This document shows, in pieces, positions 6,691-14,804 of a DNA stretch of 64,000 nt. The number at the start of each line of letters is the position of its first letter. Position 1 is the stretch's first letter. The translations under genes were made by a program, and so were the position numbers. The stretch lies in contig NKJD01000009.1 of the NCBI GenBank assembly GCA_002256385.1, positions 1 to 64,000 on the forward strand, given 5' to 3'. Origin of the DNA: Flavobacterium sp. BFFFF2 (GTDB taxonomy: Bacteria; Bacteroidota; Bacteroidia; Flavobacteriales; Flavobacteriaceae). The notes beneath the pieces were generated by a model. That model was not told the origin of the DNA. It worked only from the letters and a program-made list of their open reading frames with translations, and made no database searches.

Positions 6691-8457
6691 TTATGGTTCA
6701 GGCAATAAATCTTGATTGAGGTTGTTGTGCCAACGATCTAAGGGGCTTTGAATGTGGTTTACGGCACTTTTGGTAATGTGGGTATACAGCGTGGTGGTTT
6801 TAATGGAGGCGTGTCCTAAGAATTCTTGAATGTAACGAATGTCTGTGCCACTTTCTAGTAAATGAGTAGCAAAACTATGACGGAGTGTATGTACGGTCGC
6901 CTTTTTTTGGAGCCCCGATCTTAAAATGGCTTTTCGCATCACCTCTTGTGCGCTGCGGGTGCTGTAGGGTTCATGGGCGTATTGGCCATCAAAAACGTAC
7001 GTGTGTTTAGGATACATTTGTCTAAAAAATTTAAGTGATTCCACCAATGAAAAGGGGAGCATCACCATTCGGTCTTTTTTGCCTTTGGCATTTTTTACAT
7101 GAATTTTATGCTCGTCGAACAGGATGTCTTTCCATTGCAAATTCACCATTTCACTCACCCGAAGTCCGGCGCCATATCCCAATAGTAATAACAACTTGTG
7201 CTTTGGATTGACAATAACATCAAAAATCCTTTTGCACTCATCAATGGTGAGTACGGTGGGTAATTTCTTTTCTGATTTGGGCCTCGGTAAGCGCAGGTCA
7301 AAACTATTTTTTCCCAAAACCTGCACATAATAAAACTTGATGCTATTAATCAATGTGTGCCCCGAGGCAGAAGACAACCCCTTTTCCATTAATGAGCCCA
7401 AGTAGCTGATCATTTCTTTTTGTGAAATGGTTTCAGGATCTTGAAAATCAAAATGCCGCAAGAATTGAGCCCATGCAGTGGTGTAAGTTCGCAAGGTATT
7501 CGTGCTATAATTCAATGCCAAAAGATAATCAACCATATTACTGATCCAAGGAACACCCTTTTCGGGGATGTGTTCAAATAGATGCTGCTTGGTTCTTGTC
7601 AAATCGAGGCTTTTCCGATTGGGCAATTTTTGGGCATGCAAATAGGAGGGAGGCAATTGATTAATCAATGTGAGTTCCAATGAATCAATCAATAGTTGTA
7701 TACCTTCAAAAATAGCAGGTGCTGCTGGCAACAGATAGCAATCTTTTATTTTGCTGTATCGGGCACTGGCCAAACGCTTGATGGCTTCATGAGCCACTAC
7801 TTTTTTCGGAACAAATACTTCCATCCAATTGTTGTCTTCGGCATGTGGCCTGACAGTCAATTCTTCGCCTTTTAAGTTGGTTTCAGCTTGGTAATAGTCT
7901 GAGCCAAAAAAAGAATTTGTTTGCAAAACAGCCTCCACTTTTCGTTTTACATCTGGATGTCGAAAAACCATGTACACCTTGTAATTGCTGTTCCAGTAAA
8001 CCCCTTTAATGGCCAATAACTGTTTACTTATTTTGGCGTGATAATTCATTTTGAAAACCCAATATTTACCTACGTTTTTCAATAATTGAAGTTTGGCCGA
8101 GTGGGCAAACGATGTGTTCATCGTTTTATGATCAGTATCAAGTGCAGGTTCAGCGCTCAACTGATGGGTGCTATTCGCTATGGGTGAAAGGTCACGGCCT
8201 TGTATGCCGGTCACCGCGGGCAAACTTTCAATGAAGGGAGGGGTAGAATCAATTATGATCTCTTTAAAATGTTGTTTCAGCAAAGTATATGCATCGGAGG
8301 TATAATCTACATACCAACACGAATGCGTTTTGCTGTACTTTGCATGCATTTGTTTCACAATGGCATTTTTCTCTACATCGCGTGGATAGCGAATCCCAAT
8401 ATAAAATATGCCATTAAGCCACAATTTGAAAATAGTAATCACCTTTTTTTTAAGCAA
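6691..8457 (-). CDS. Tyrosine recombinase, integron-integrase-like with long N-terminal extension
   Basis: This 588-residue protein has a C-terminal tyrosine-recombinase domain with all catalytic residues: R433 (GAGLRVSE), a beta-hairpin Lys near 460 (AKGKKDR), H523 and R526 (HTLRHSFATHLL), H549 (LGHASIKTT) and the nucleophile Y558. It ends YTHITKSAVNHIQSPLDRW, close to the SPLD tail of IntI proteins. A SAM-like core-binding domain lies at about 316-385. The spacing R433 to H523 is 90 residues, like XerD and unlike IntI1 (about 130), so the IntI-specific insertion is absent. Residues 1-290 hold three degenerate modules of about 70 residues with aromatic/basic patterns. Its 3' end abuts the cassette array. 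Confidence 0.88.
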   Translation of the reverse strand: MLKKKVITIFKLWLNGIFYIGIRYPRDVEKNAIVKQMHAKYSKTHSCWYVDYTSDAYTLLKQHFKEIIIDSTPPFIESLPAVTGIQGRDLSPIANSTHQLSAEPALDTDHKTMNTSFAHSAKLQLLKNVGKYWVFKMNYHAKISKQLLAIKGVYWNSNYKVYMVFRHPDVKRKVEAVLQTNSFFGSDYYQAETNLKGEELTVRPHAEDNNWMEVFVPKKVVAHEAIKRLASARYSKIKDCYLLPAAPAIFEGIQLLIDSLELTLINQLPPSYLHAQKLPNRKSLDLTRTKQHLFEHIPEKGVPWISNMVDYLLALNYSTNTLRTYTTAWAQFLRHFDFQDPETISQKEMISYLGSLMEKGLSSASGHTLINSIKFYYVQVLGKNSFDLRLPRPKSEKKLPTVLTIDECKRIFDVIVNPKHKLLLLLGYGAGLRVSEMVNLQWKDILFDEHKIHVKNAKGKKDRMVMLPFSLVESLKFFRQMYPKHTYVFDGQYAHEPYSTRSAQEVMRKAILRSGLQKKATVHTLRHSFATHLLESGTDIRYIQEFLGHASIKTTTLYTHITKSAVNHIQSPLDRWHNNLNQDLLPEP

Positions 8458-8807
8458 AATTAGAAGTAATGCTTTGAAGACATGATAACTAAAGTTATAA
8501 AATGAAGGAGGTCGTGTAATTTAACATTTGGTAAATGTCATGTCACTTTCGATTTCTATCGATACATACACACAGGTAAATCAGAGCTTTTTTTACCCTT
8601 AAAAGCAGAACGAAGGTAATTTTAAACATTTTTTACCCTCGAAAAAAATTCAGGGGTAAATTTTATTCTGATTAGAAAGCGACACAGTAGGCAAGTTAAT
8701 AGGCTGTTATAACTGACAATTTGTAAACTTAGTGCGGGATTTATAATCCTGCATCCTAAAAATTAGGAAGCAGTTTATGCTGCCCAAAATCAACTGGGAC
8801 TACAGAT
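8458..8807. other. Gene-free gap upstream of the recombinase
   Basis: No gene is visible in these 350 bp. An inverted repeat lies at 8632-8660, and a related TTTACCC box lies at 8592-8598. The rest is AT-rich and presumably carries the recombinase promoter. Confidence 0.6.
8632..8660. repeat. TTTACCC inverted repeat
   Basis: The arms TTTACCCTCGAA (8632-8643) and TTCAGGGGTAAA (8649-8660) pair at 10 of 12 positions around AAAAA. Another TTTTTACCCTTAAAA box lies 40 bp to the left. It sits about 175 bp upstream of the recombinase start and could be an operator or a second recombinase-binding site. Confidence 0.5.
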
Positions 8808-10298
8808 TTACTTTTTATTTTTCACCGTAAGCGCTGGAAATAAGAGGGCCAAAGATTGTCGATGGGTAACATATTTATACATCCAATTGACAAAAACGAC
8901 GATGCGGTTTTTAAATCCAATAAGTAAAAACAAATGCAAAGTCATCCAGATAATCCAGGCGAAAAAACCTTGAAAAGACAATTTTGGCGTGGCCAAATCA
9001 ACCACTGCTTTGTTTCGGCCAATGGTGGCCATGCTGCCTTTGTTACTGTATTTATAAGGAAGCATAGGTTTTTGGGTGGCTAAACGAATGAAATTGGCCG
9101 CTACATTTTCGGCTTGGTCAATGGCCACGCTGGCCAATTGTGGGAATCCTTTTGGATGCAAGTCGGTTTCCATAAATGCAATGTCCCCAACCGCAAAAAC
9201 ATTTTTAAAAGAAACTACCCGGTTAAAGACGTCTGTTTTAATTTGATTCGTTTTCGTAATCTGTTCTGGGTTAATCCCCGGAGGGATATTTCCTTTTACG
9301 CCGGCAGCCCATATCACAAAGGTCGATTGAAGTTCTGTTTTGTCTTGCAATAAAAGGGTATGTCCGTCATATTCTTTTACAATGGCAGCTGTTTTTACAA
9401 TAACGCCCAATTTGGTCAAATAGGCTTGCGCTTTTTTGGAAGAAACTTCACTCATATTGGCCAAAAGTTTTGACGTTCCTTCAAGCAAATAAATGTTCAT
9501 TTTGGTAAAATCCAATTCGGGATATTCGAATGGCAGCGAATCGTTTTTCATTTCGGCCAAAGCCCCACTGAGTTCCACGCCTGTGGGTCCGCCACCAACA
9601 ATGACAACAGATAGCAGTTTTTCGGTGTCTGCCGTTTTGGTGGCAACGGCATCTTCAAAATGTTGCAAAAGGGTATTCCGTATTTGCAAGGCTTCAAAGG
9701 TTGATTTCATTGGAAAGGTGTGTTCCTGAATGGCGGAATTGCCAAAATAATTGGTGGTTGCACCTGTTGCAATGACTAAATAATCATACCTAAATTGTTC
9801 TTTTTCAGTTTCTAATGTATTTGATTCACAGTGTATTGCGGTAACCGCTTCTACTCGAATGCGCACATTTTTACTTTTTTCAAAAATATTTCGCAGCGGA
9901 AATGAAATATTACTGGCATCTAAATTGGCCATCGCCACTTGGTAAAATAGTGGTTGAAATTGATGGTAATTATTTTTGTCAATTAAAGTAATTCGATAGT
10001 GCAGATTGTTATTGAGTGAACGGGCAATTTTAAGACCTGCAAAACCTGCCCCAATAATGACAATGTGTTTAGTTGCGCTGTGGGCATATCCTTGTGCCAT
10101 TGCTTGCAATGAATCGTTGAAGTCTTTTAGCGTACTTGCATTAATTTCAGGTGATTCTTTGTCTGGAATGGTCACCGTCATTTCATCCTCAAATTTTGAT
10201 AATTCTGGATAATGCTCGTGAATACTTCGAGTGGTTTCAAGTATTTCCTTGTTAAGTTCTTCTTCAGTTTTCATGGATTCAACTATGTTAAAAGCCAA
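8808..10298 (-). CDS. ndh: Type II NADH dehydrogenase (NDH-2) family
   Basis: This 496-residue flavoprotein has two Rossmann motifs: IIGAGFAG near residue 83 for FAD and VVIVGGGPTG near 232 for NADH. A YDYLVIATGA linker follows the first domain. It passes electrons from NADH to quinone without pumping protons. The C-terminus (GFFAWIIWMTLHLFLLIGF) gives one or two membrane helices, as in membrane-anchored NDH-2. About 75 N-terminal residues precede the usual start of the fold and are unlike typical family members. A second possible start is Met9. It is the last gene of a four-gene minus-strand cluster. Confidence 0.88.
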   Translation of the reverse strand: MAFNIVESMKTEEELNKEILETTRSIHEHYPELSKFEDEMTVTIPDKESPEINASTLKDFNDSLQAMAQGYAHSATKHIVIIGAGFAGLKIARSLNNNLHYRITLIDKNNYHQFQPLFYQVAMANLDASNISFPLRNIFEKSKNVRIRVEAVTAIHCESNTLETEKEQFRYDYLVIATGATTNYFGNSAIQEHTFPMKSTFEALQIRNTLLQHFEDAVATKTADTEKLLSVVIVGGGPTGVELSGALAEMKNDSLPFEYPELDFTKMNIYLLEGTSKLLANMSEVSSKKAQAYLTKLGVIVKTAAIVKEYDGHTLLLQDKTELQSTFVIWAAGVKGNIPPGINPEQITKTNQIKTDVFNRVVSFKNVFAVGDIAFMETDLHPKGFPQLASVAIDQAENVAANFIRLATQKPMLPYKYSNKGSMATIGRNKAVVDLATPKLSFQGFFAWIIWMTLHLFLLIGFKNRIVVFVNWMYKYVTHRQSLALLFPALTVKNKK

Positions 10299-10369
10299 AT
10301 GCGATCCCTTTTGCGTGCTGTTCTAACACTTGAAAGAAATCGCTATTGGTGGCAATGGATTTGCTGTGT

Positions 10370-10738
10370 TTACTCTTTTTCTGAAACCCAATCAATGGCA
10401 TGGTGCAGGTCTTTGTGTTCAAATCCTTTAAAGGTACCTAGTATCAGGTAGCTAAAGAAATCTGTAAAATTTCTGATGGCTTGTACATCAGAAACGATGG
10501 CTGCTTTGTGCCATTTGGTAAGGTGTTTAATGCCCATCATGGCATCTTTCATCCAAGCGCCAATGGTGAAATTTTTCACCGAAGTGTCAAGCACTAAAAG
10601 ATAATTCAGTGTATCTGTTTGCTCAATGAGTGCTTGCACTTTAGGCATGACAGTTTCGGTAAAATCATTTTCTGTAATGTCACCAACTGCTTGAAAACCA
10701 ACAATGTTTGGTGGTAAATTTTCAAAGTAATGGATCAT
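10370..10738 (-). CDS. SpoIIAA-like (STAS-type) protein
   Basis: This 122-residue soluble protein fits the SpoIIAA-like family. A strand pair (IVGFQAVGDITENDF) is followed by a helix, then LNYLLVLDTSVKNFTIGAWM and an AIVSDVQAIRNF strand-helix unit. Such proteins adopt the STAS fold, and their ligands are mostly unknown. The start codon lies immediately after the stop of the DUF2383 gene, so the two are co-transcribed. Placement among stress-type genes suggests a stationary-phase or redox role, which is inference. Confidence 0.72.
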   Translation of the reverse strand: MIHYFENLPPNIVGFQAVGDITENDFTETVMPKVQALIEQTDTLNYLLVLDTSVKNFTIGAWMKDAMMGIKHLTKWHKAAIVSDVQAIRNFTDFFSYLILGTFKGFEHKDLHHAIDWVSEKE

Positions 10739-11197
10739 TTACTTTGTTTCTAATGCATCACGCAACGATTTGATTTTGTTGTGGTCAGCAGCAAGTAATT
10801 CATGTTGCGCTTTAATCATGGCTTGTTGATCCAAACTTAAATTTTCATCCTCATTTTCAAGTGCTTTTTCATACGTTTCTTTTGCCATGTCTTCCCCATA
10901 TTCGCAAGAGTTCAGAATGGTTTTTCGGTCATTGCCAGTCAGTGCGGCTTTTACATCCATCCACACCCTGAAAAACTTCCCAGATGTCAAAGTACCTTCG
11001 GCAGGATCACCACCTAACTGGATCACCTCATTTTTTAAGACTATTTTGCATTGTAGGCTGGTTGCAGAAAACTGGGCAAATAAGGTTTTTAAATCATACT
11101 CTTCAGTTTCTTTGGCTGCTGTTTCATAGCCTTCAATTCGGTCGTTGTTAATTGTGATGAGTGTGTTTAACACATCAATTGTTGCATCTCTATCCAT
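10739..11197 (-). CDS. PA2169-family four-helix-bundle protein (DUF2383)
   Basis: This 152-residue, mostly helical protein starts TIDVLNTLITINNDRIEGYE and continues with a LKTLFAQFSATSLQCKIVLKNEV helix. This matches the DUF2383 ferritin-like family, in which paired Glu and His residues may bind metal. The second half (YEKALENEDENLSLDQQAMIKAQ with a late AADHNKIKSLRDALE) is also typical. Its biochemical role is not established; members are often found with stress genes in stationary phase. It lies between a flavin reductase-like gene and a SpoIIAA-like gene with gaps of 19 and 0 bp. Confidence 0.8.
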   Translation of the reverse strand: MDRDATIDVLNTLITINNDRIEGYETAAKETEEYDLKTLFAQFSATSLQCKIVLKNEVIQLGGDPAEGTLTSGKFFRVWMDVKAALTGNDRKTILNSCEYGEDMAKETYEKALENEDENLSLDQQAMIKAQHELLAADHNKIKSLRDALETK

Positions 11198-11216
11198 TAT
11201 GTTTGATTTATTTTTA

Positions 11217-11726
11217 TTAAATTGTTAAAGTACCTTCTTTGCCAGTTATTAAATTGTCACCTGTTACAACTGATGCCACCATTTTAAGAAAGTTAATCAT
11301 GCTGTTGCCATCAATATCCCAATAATAGGCGGTCGTTGGTCTTACTTTGATGACTGAAATAGTAGGGTCGTCTTTGCCTTCTGCAAACCAAATTTTGGCC
11401 GCAGGTGTCCAGAGTTCTTCAATAATCACTTTGTCAAAAGTAATTTCTGCTACTCCGTTGACCACCAAGTAGCTGTTCTTTCCTGGATGCGAAAAAAACA
11501 GCCGCACTTTTTTGTCTGTTGCAATGGCTTTGTTTTTATCGCTGTTCTTTTCACTAAAAAACCAAATGTTGCCCTGATCGCACACTTTGATGGCCGTCAT
11601 TGGACAGCAACTAGCGCCATCGTTCGTTGTAACGTTGGTGCAAAAAAGGCAGATCATAATGTCGTCTACCAGGCTTTTTAGTTTGTCAATAGCTTCTTTG
11701 TCGATTAAATTTTCTGTGTTGCTCAT
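11217..11726 (-). CDS. Pyridoxamine 5'-phosphate oxidase-like general stress protein
   Basis: This 169-residue protein has the split-barrel flavin-binding pattern of the general stress protein 26 group. It starts with LVDDIMICLFCTNVTT, continues with GNIWFFSEKNSDKNKAI, VRLFFSHPGKNSYLVVNGVAEI and IEELWTPAAKIWFAEGKDDP, and ends with a conserved YYWDIDGNSMINFLK. These proteins bind FMN or related cofactors; the substrate is unknown. It is the first gene of the minus-strand cluster that ends with NDH-2, so the set may be a redox-stress operon. Confidence 0.82.
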   Translation of the reverse strand: MSNTENLIDKEAIDKLKSLVDDIMICLFCTNVTTNDGASCCPMTAIKVCDQGNIWFFSEKNSDKNKAIATDKKVRLFFSHPGKNSYLVVNGVAEITFDKVIIEELWTPAAKIWFAEGKDDPTISVIKVRPTTAYYWDIDGNSMINFLKMVASVVTGDNLITGKEGTLTI

Positions 11727-12153
11727 TTTACTGTTTGATATTTGCTCCTATTAAATGTTACAAGCAAAAGTCCCGTTTTGAGTCGCATGGCGCGTTACAC
11801 TTTTCGACCAATAAGTTATATGATTCAATGCTTTTAGAACATGTAAGTAAAAAAGTTGTTTATAATGTGAGCATAACGGCGTAGTCAAAACCAACTCATT
11901 TTATGAAGTAAGCGTAGATTGGTGCTAGCTGTTTTCTTTTTAAACCCAGATTTGCACTCATTTTTTCTTGCAATAGATTTCTACTGCGTAATCTGGGTTA
12001 AAACTAAAAAGGCGCAATGATTTTCCTTCGCGCTACTTAATACATTGACAAATAGAGATTAATGTCTATTTCAAGAGTCGATAAAAAAAGCCTTAAACAA
12101 AAAAGAGAGACCTACTAGGCCTCTCTTTTTTTGATACTTAAATTTATTTTATA
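11727..12153. other. Gene-free gap with inverted repeat
   Basis: No gene is visible in this 427-bp gap. It contains a near-perfect inverted repeat (TTAAACCCAGATT at 11940-11952 and AATCTGGGTTAAA at 11990-12002) separated by 37 bp. It also contains the shared terminator at 12103-12132. The left part presumably holds the promoter of the flavin reductase-like gene. Confidence 0.6.
12103..12132 (-). terminator. Rho-independent terminator
   Basis: The stem AGAGAGACC/GGCCTCTCT is flanked by A-runs on the left and T-runs on the right, so it can act in both directions. It lies about 20 bp past the end of the TlpA-like gene on the minus strand. Confidence 0.75.
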
Positions 12154-13734
12154 TTATTTTTTAGCTTTAGCTTTAGCTTCCAGCTCAATGAATTTGAGCA
12201 CATCGCTTATTTGCTCGACATCAATGCGTTTCGCTTTAATTACTTTGTTTTTGTCCAAAACGTAAATTACGGGTGTTGAAACAATATCGTATTTGTCGCG
12301 AAGGTTGTTAAAATGCACTGCATCAAATACATTGATCCAGTCTAATTTCTTTTCTTCGATATACTTTTTGTATTTATCATAATCATATTGGGTATATACG
12401 CAAAAGGCTTTTACATTCTTATTTTCAGCAAGCAATTTGTGATACAGTTCTAATAGTTTTGGGATCTCCACTTTACAATGGCTGCAATCAACGTCCCAAA
12501 ATACCAACAAGGTATAATCTGCTTGAACGTCGTTTAAATGGGTGAACGTTTTATTGATTTCTTGGTAATTATCATAAAATACCTTGGTTACTTCTTCGCT
12601 GGTTTTGGCTTTTTCGAAGCCCATTTTGGCAATTTTTGGATAATCATTGATATCAATCATTGCCAAATCAGGTGCCTTTTCACCCACTAAAATGGGACGT
12701 AACAAATTGGCTCTCTTAATGATTTTGTCAATAATGCCATCGTCAACATAAATGCCTTTGGCTTTCCCCGTTTTAAAGTACTTATCAACCATGTGGACAA
12801 AAACTTTGTCAAAGCCCATCATTTTTGAAATTTCGTAGTTCGACGTAAAGTTGGCGATTAACAATTTATTGACCAAACTACTTTGTACTGTTTTATCAAT
12901 CATCTTATCAATTTCAACGGCAACTGAATCTGGATGGCGGACCAGCACATTGTCAAAATACTTTTTAAGTTTTCCCTGAAAAAATGGGTTCCGTACAATG
13001 GCATCATCCTTAAAGTTAACATGGTCCCAGTAGTGATCTTTATAATAACGATATGATAAAATACTGTCTGGGCGGCCATTGGATGCCTTTGGAATATTTT
13101 TCAACACCTTTTCAATTTTCAGATTCATGACGTCTCCTAAATAGGAACCTTTTTGTTTCTCGTAAAATTGTTGCTCGTAATCGTTAATCAACTCATTGAT
13201 TTCTTTTTGTTTAGGCTGAACCAAAGCGGTAGAATCCTTTTTTGACATGCCTTTTGACTTTTCTTTAAATTGGGCAAATTCCATGTTTTTGCCACCTAAA
13301 AATTTCACATATTCAAAAAAAGCATTGTGCTGGTCAGAATTTTTAGCCTTTAAATCTTTGATGAATTCATCTGATGAATCGCTCGATAAATCGAGGAATT
13401 GGTGTTGGTCATCAATGAAAAAATCAAAATAAATGGATTTTTTCTGACTGATTAAAGAATAAACACCTGTGTCTAATTTGGTTTTGCCTTTAAAAACAAT
13501 TTTACCGTCTTTAATATTTTTGCACGTATCTTTAAGCATCGTCTTATCAAACTGATAATAGGTTAAGTAAACCAACGTGTCTTTGCAGTTTTTAAGATCA
13601 ATTTTTATTTCGTAGGCATTGGGCTGATTAGAGGCTGGTTTTCCCTTTTTTGTTTGTGCAAAAAGCCCATTTATGATACATATAGTGGTCAATAAATAGA
13701 GCCATTTTTTTGAAAGTACATTTTTCGCCATCAT
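12154..13734 (-). CDS. TlpA-like thioredoxin-fold lipoprotein/periplasmic protein with DUF5106-type domain
   Basis: This 526-residue secreted protein has a signal peptide ending near residue 26 (ICIINGLFAQ). The middle region contains a DUF4369-like strand domain (residues about 40-150, YEIKIDLKNCKDTLVYLTYY) and a helical DUF5106-like region. The C-terminal thioredoxin domain has the redox pair C417-S-H-C420 in FWDVDCSHCKVEIPKL and a cis-Pro loop STPVIYV. Such proteins reduce or shuffle disulfides in the periplasm of Bacteroidetes. The DUF names are from pattern memory. It is a single gene with its own terminator. Confidence 0.82.
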   Translation of the reverse strand: MMAKNVLSKKWLYLLTTICIINGLFAQTKKGKPASNQPNAYEIKIDLKNCKDTLVYLTYYQFDKTMLKDTCKNIKDGKIVFKGKTKLDTGVYSLISQKKSIYFDFFIDDQHQFLDLSSDSSDEFIKDLKAKNSDQHNAFFEYVKFLGGKNMEFAQFKEKSKGMSKKDSTALVQPKQKEINELINDYEQQFYEKQKGSYLGDVMNLKIEKVLKNIPKASNGRPDSILSYRYYKDHYWDHVNFKDDAIVRNPFFQGKLKKYFDNVLVRHPDSVAVEIDKMIDKTVQSSLVNKLLIANFTSNYEISKMMGFDKVFVHMVDKYFKTGKAKGIYVDDGIIDKIIKRANLLRPILVGEKAPDLAMIDINDYPKIAKMGFEKAKTSEEVTKVFYDNYQEINKTFTHLNDVQADYTLLVFWDVDCSHCKVEIPKLLELYHKLLAENKNVKAFCVYTQYDYDKYKKYIEEKKLDWINVFDAVHFNNLRDKYDIVSTPVIYVLDKNKVIKAKRIDVEQISDVLKFIELEAKAKAKK

Positions 13735-14019
13735 AAATAAATGTTTGGTTAACAGTAAAATTTAAAATACAAAAATAACAGAATCGCCGTTGTATTTTGC
13801 GGTGCCAAGTTACTATTTGACAAAACAGTTCGCATGATTTTTAACATTTTTTTCAGTCAAAAAATAGTAAATAAAATAAACAACCAGTATTTGCAAGATG
13901 GGAATACAGCTGGTTTAACCATTTTCTGTGACGATAAAAAAACGGCATAAGCTCCAATTTAAAATGAGCAAATATTTTAAGAAGCTTGGTAATTAATAGT
14001 TTATGCTCGTAAATAAACA

Positions 14020-14499
14020 TTACCGAGGCCCATGTGGGGGGTGTTCATTCTGTGGTTTTAAATGATGCGCCACTTCAGCTAAAATGGGTTTTAGCAGTTG
14101 TTTTTGTTCCGCGGAACACAATTGATACAGTTTTTTAAAATGATCAATATGTGTCACCTGTAGGGCATGATTGACCGAATCTATGGCGGTGATTAATTGC
14201 GCATCCTTCAGCGAATCCTCGTCAGAAATTGCCATAAACGACTCATTTCTAAGTTCCATTAAGCGATCTTCTAATTGACGAACTTTTTGCCGATGCAAAG
14301 AAATTAAGTCTTCGTATGCCTGCGTCTGATCGGCGTTTAGCTGCAAACGTTCCATCATCATTTCCTTTAATCGAGATCTGTCGTGTCTTGGAGGCGGAGG
14401 TGAAAATGGACGTGGGCCCACAACCAAAAAAGTGAGGATACCTATATTAAGGAGCAAAAGGCCTATTACAGCAATGGTTAGTGCTTTAGATTTTTCCAT
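14020..14499 (-). CDS. Spy/CpxP-like periplasmic sensor protein
   Basis: This 159-residue protein has one N-terminal membrane helix (ALTIAVIGLLLLNIGILTFL). A Pro-rich linker follows, then a long helical domain that starts RSRLKEMMMERLQLNADQTQAYEDL. The motif of a hydrophobic helix followed by L.L...Q...Y is typical of Spy/CpxP and heavy-metal sensor proteins. It is the third gene of an operon that begins with an ECF sigma factor. By family knowledge it would monitor envelope or metal stress for that sigma factor. The His/Pro-rich C-terminus (NEHPPHGPR) could bind metal. Confidence 0.75.
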   Translation of the reverse strand: MEKSKALTIAVIGLLLLNIGILTFLVVGPRPFSPPPPRHDRSRLKEMMMERLQLNADQTQAYEDLISLHRQKVRQLEDRLMELRNESFMAISDEDSLKDAQLITAIDSVNHALQVTHIDHFKKLYQLCSAEQKQLLKPILAEVAHHLKPQNEHPPHGPR

Positions 14500-14505
14500 T
14501 ATAAA

Positions 14506-14781
14506 TTAATACAACTGGTTCGAAGGCTCTTGAAAATTTGACCATTCTTGGTCGGTTTCAGGCGCTTGATTGTTTGACGAAGTGCGTTTTAATACGCCGT
14601 AACTATTTAGTGCAATGAGGATTAAAAATCCTGCTGCCCACAATGCGATCCGATTTAGAGGAACTTTCTTCTTGTTATTTATCTTTTGTAAAATGTGGTC
14701 CCAAACTTCATCAGAAGGCGATTGCGGTTCAACCGAATCGGTCAAACGCATGATGCTGTGAATCCATTCTTTATTATCCAT
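14506..14781 (-). CDS. Small membrane protein, probable anti-sigma factor
   Basis: This 91-residue protein has a soluble N-terminal part (NKEWIHSIMRLTDSVEPQSP, then DEVWDHILQKI) and one membrane helix (LNRIALWAAGFLILIALNSY). Its position between an ECF sigma gene and a Spy-like gene, with one membrane helix and a cytosolic N-terminus, fits an anti-sigma factor. No zinc-binding motif is present. The function is inferred from position alone. Confidence 0.6.
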   Translation of the reverse strand: MDNKEWIHSIMRLTDSVEPQSPSDEVWDHILQKINNKKKVPLNRIALWAAGFLILIALNSYGVLKRTSSNNQAPETDQEWSNFQEPSNQLY

Positions 14782-14804
14782 GTTTATTTAGACTTATATT
14801 AATT

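Larger units (their letters stand above)
112..8457 (-). mobile_element. Integron-like gene-cassette array with tyrosine recombinase
   Basis: This interval holds a recombinase gene (6691-8457) followed on its 3' side by five segments, each closed by an attC-like palindrome. Read on the minus strand, the cassettes are 6653-2850, 2849-2404, 2403-1892, 1891-931 and 930-112. Their first 8 bases compared with the reverse complement of their own terminal half-site agree at 8/8, 6/8, 7/8, 8/8 and 8/8. In integrons this agreement arises because a cassette inserts as a circle cut between G and TT of the GTTRRRY core. All cargo genes point the same way as the recombinase, as in the reversed integron of Treponema denticola. 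That the array is functional is inference. Confidence 0.72.

Noticed and set aside
6691..8457. Phage or ICE integrase
   Set aside because: No phage, conjugation or tRNA attachment site is near it, and the adjoining palindromic cassettes fit an integron-type role better.
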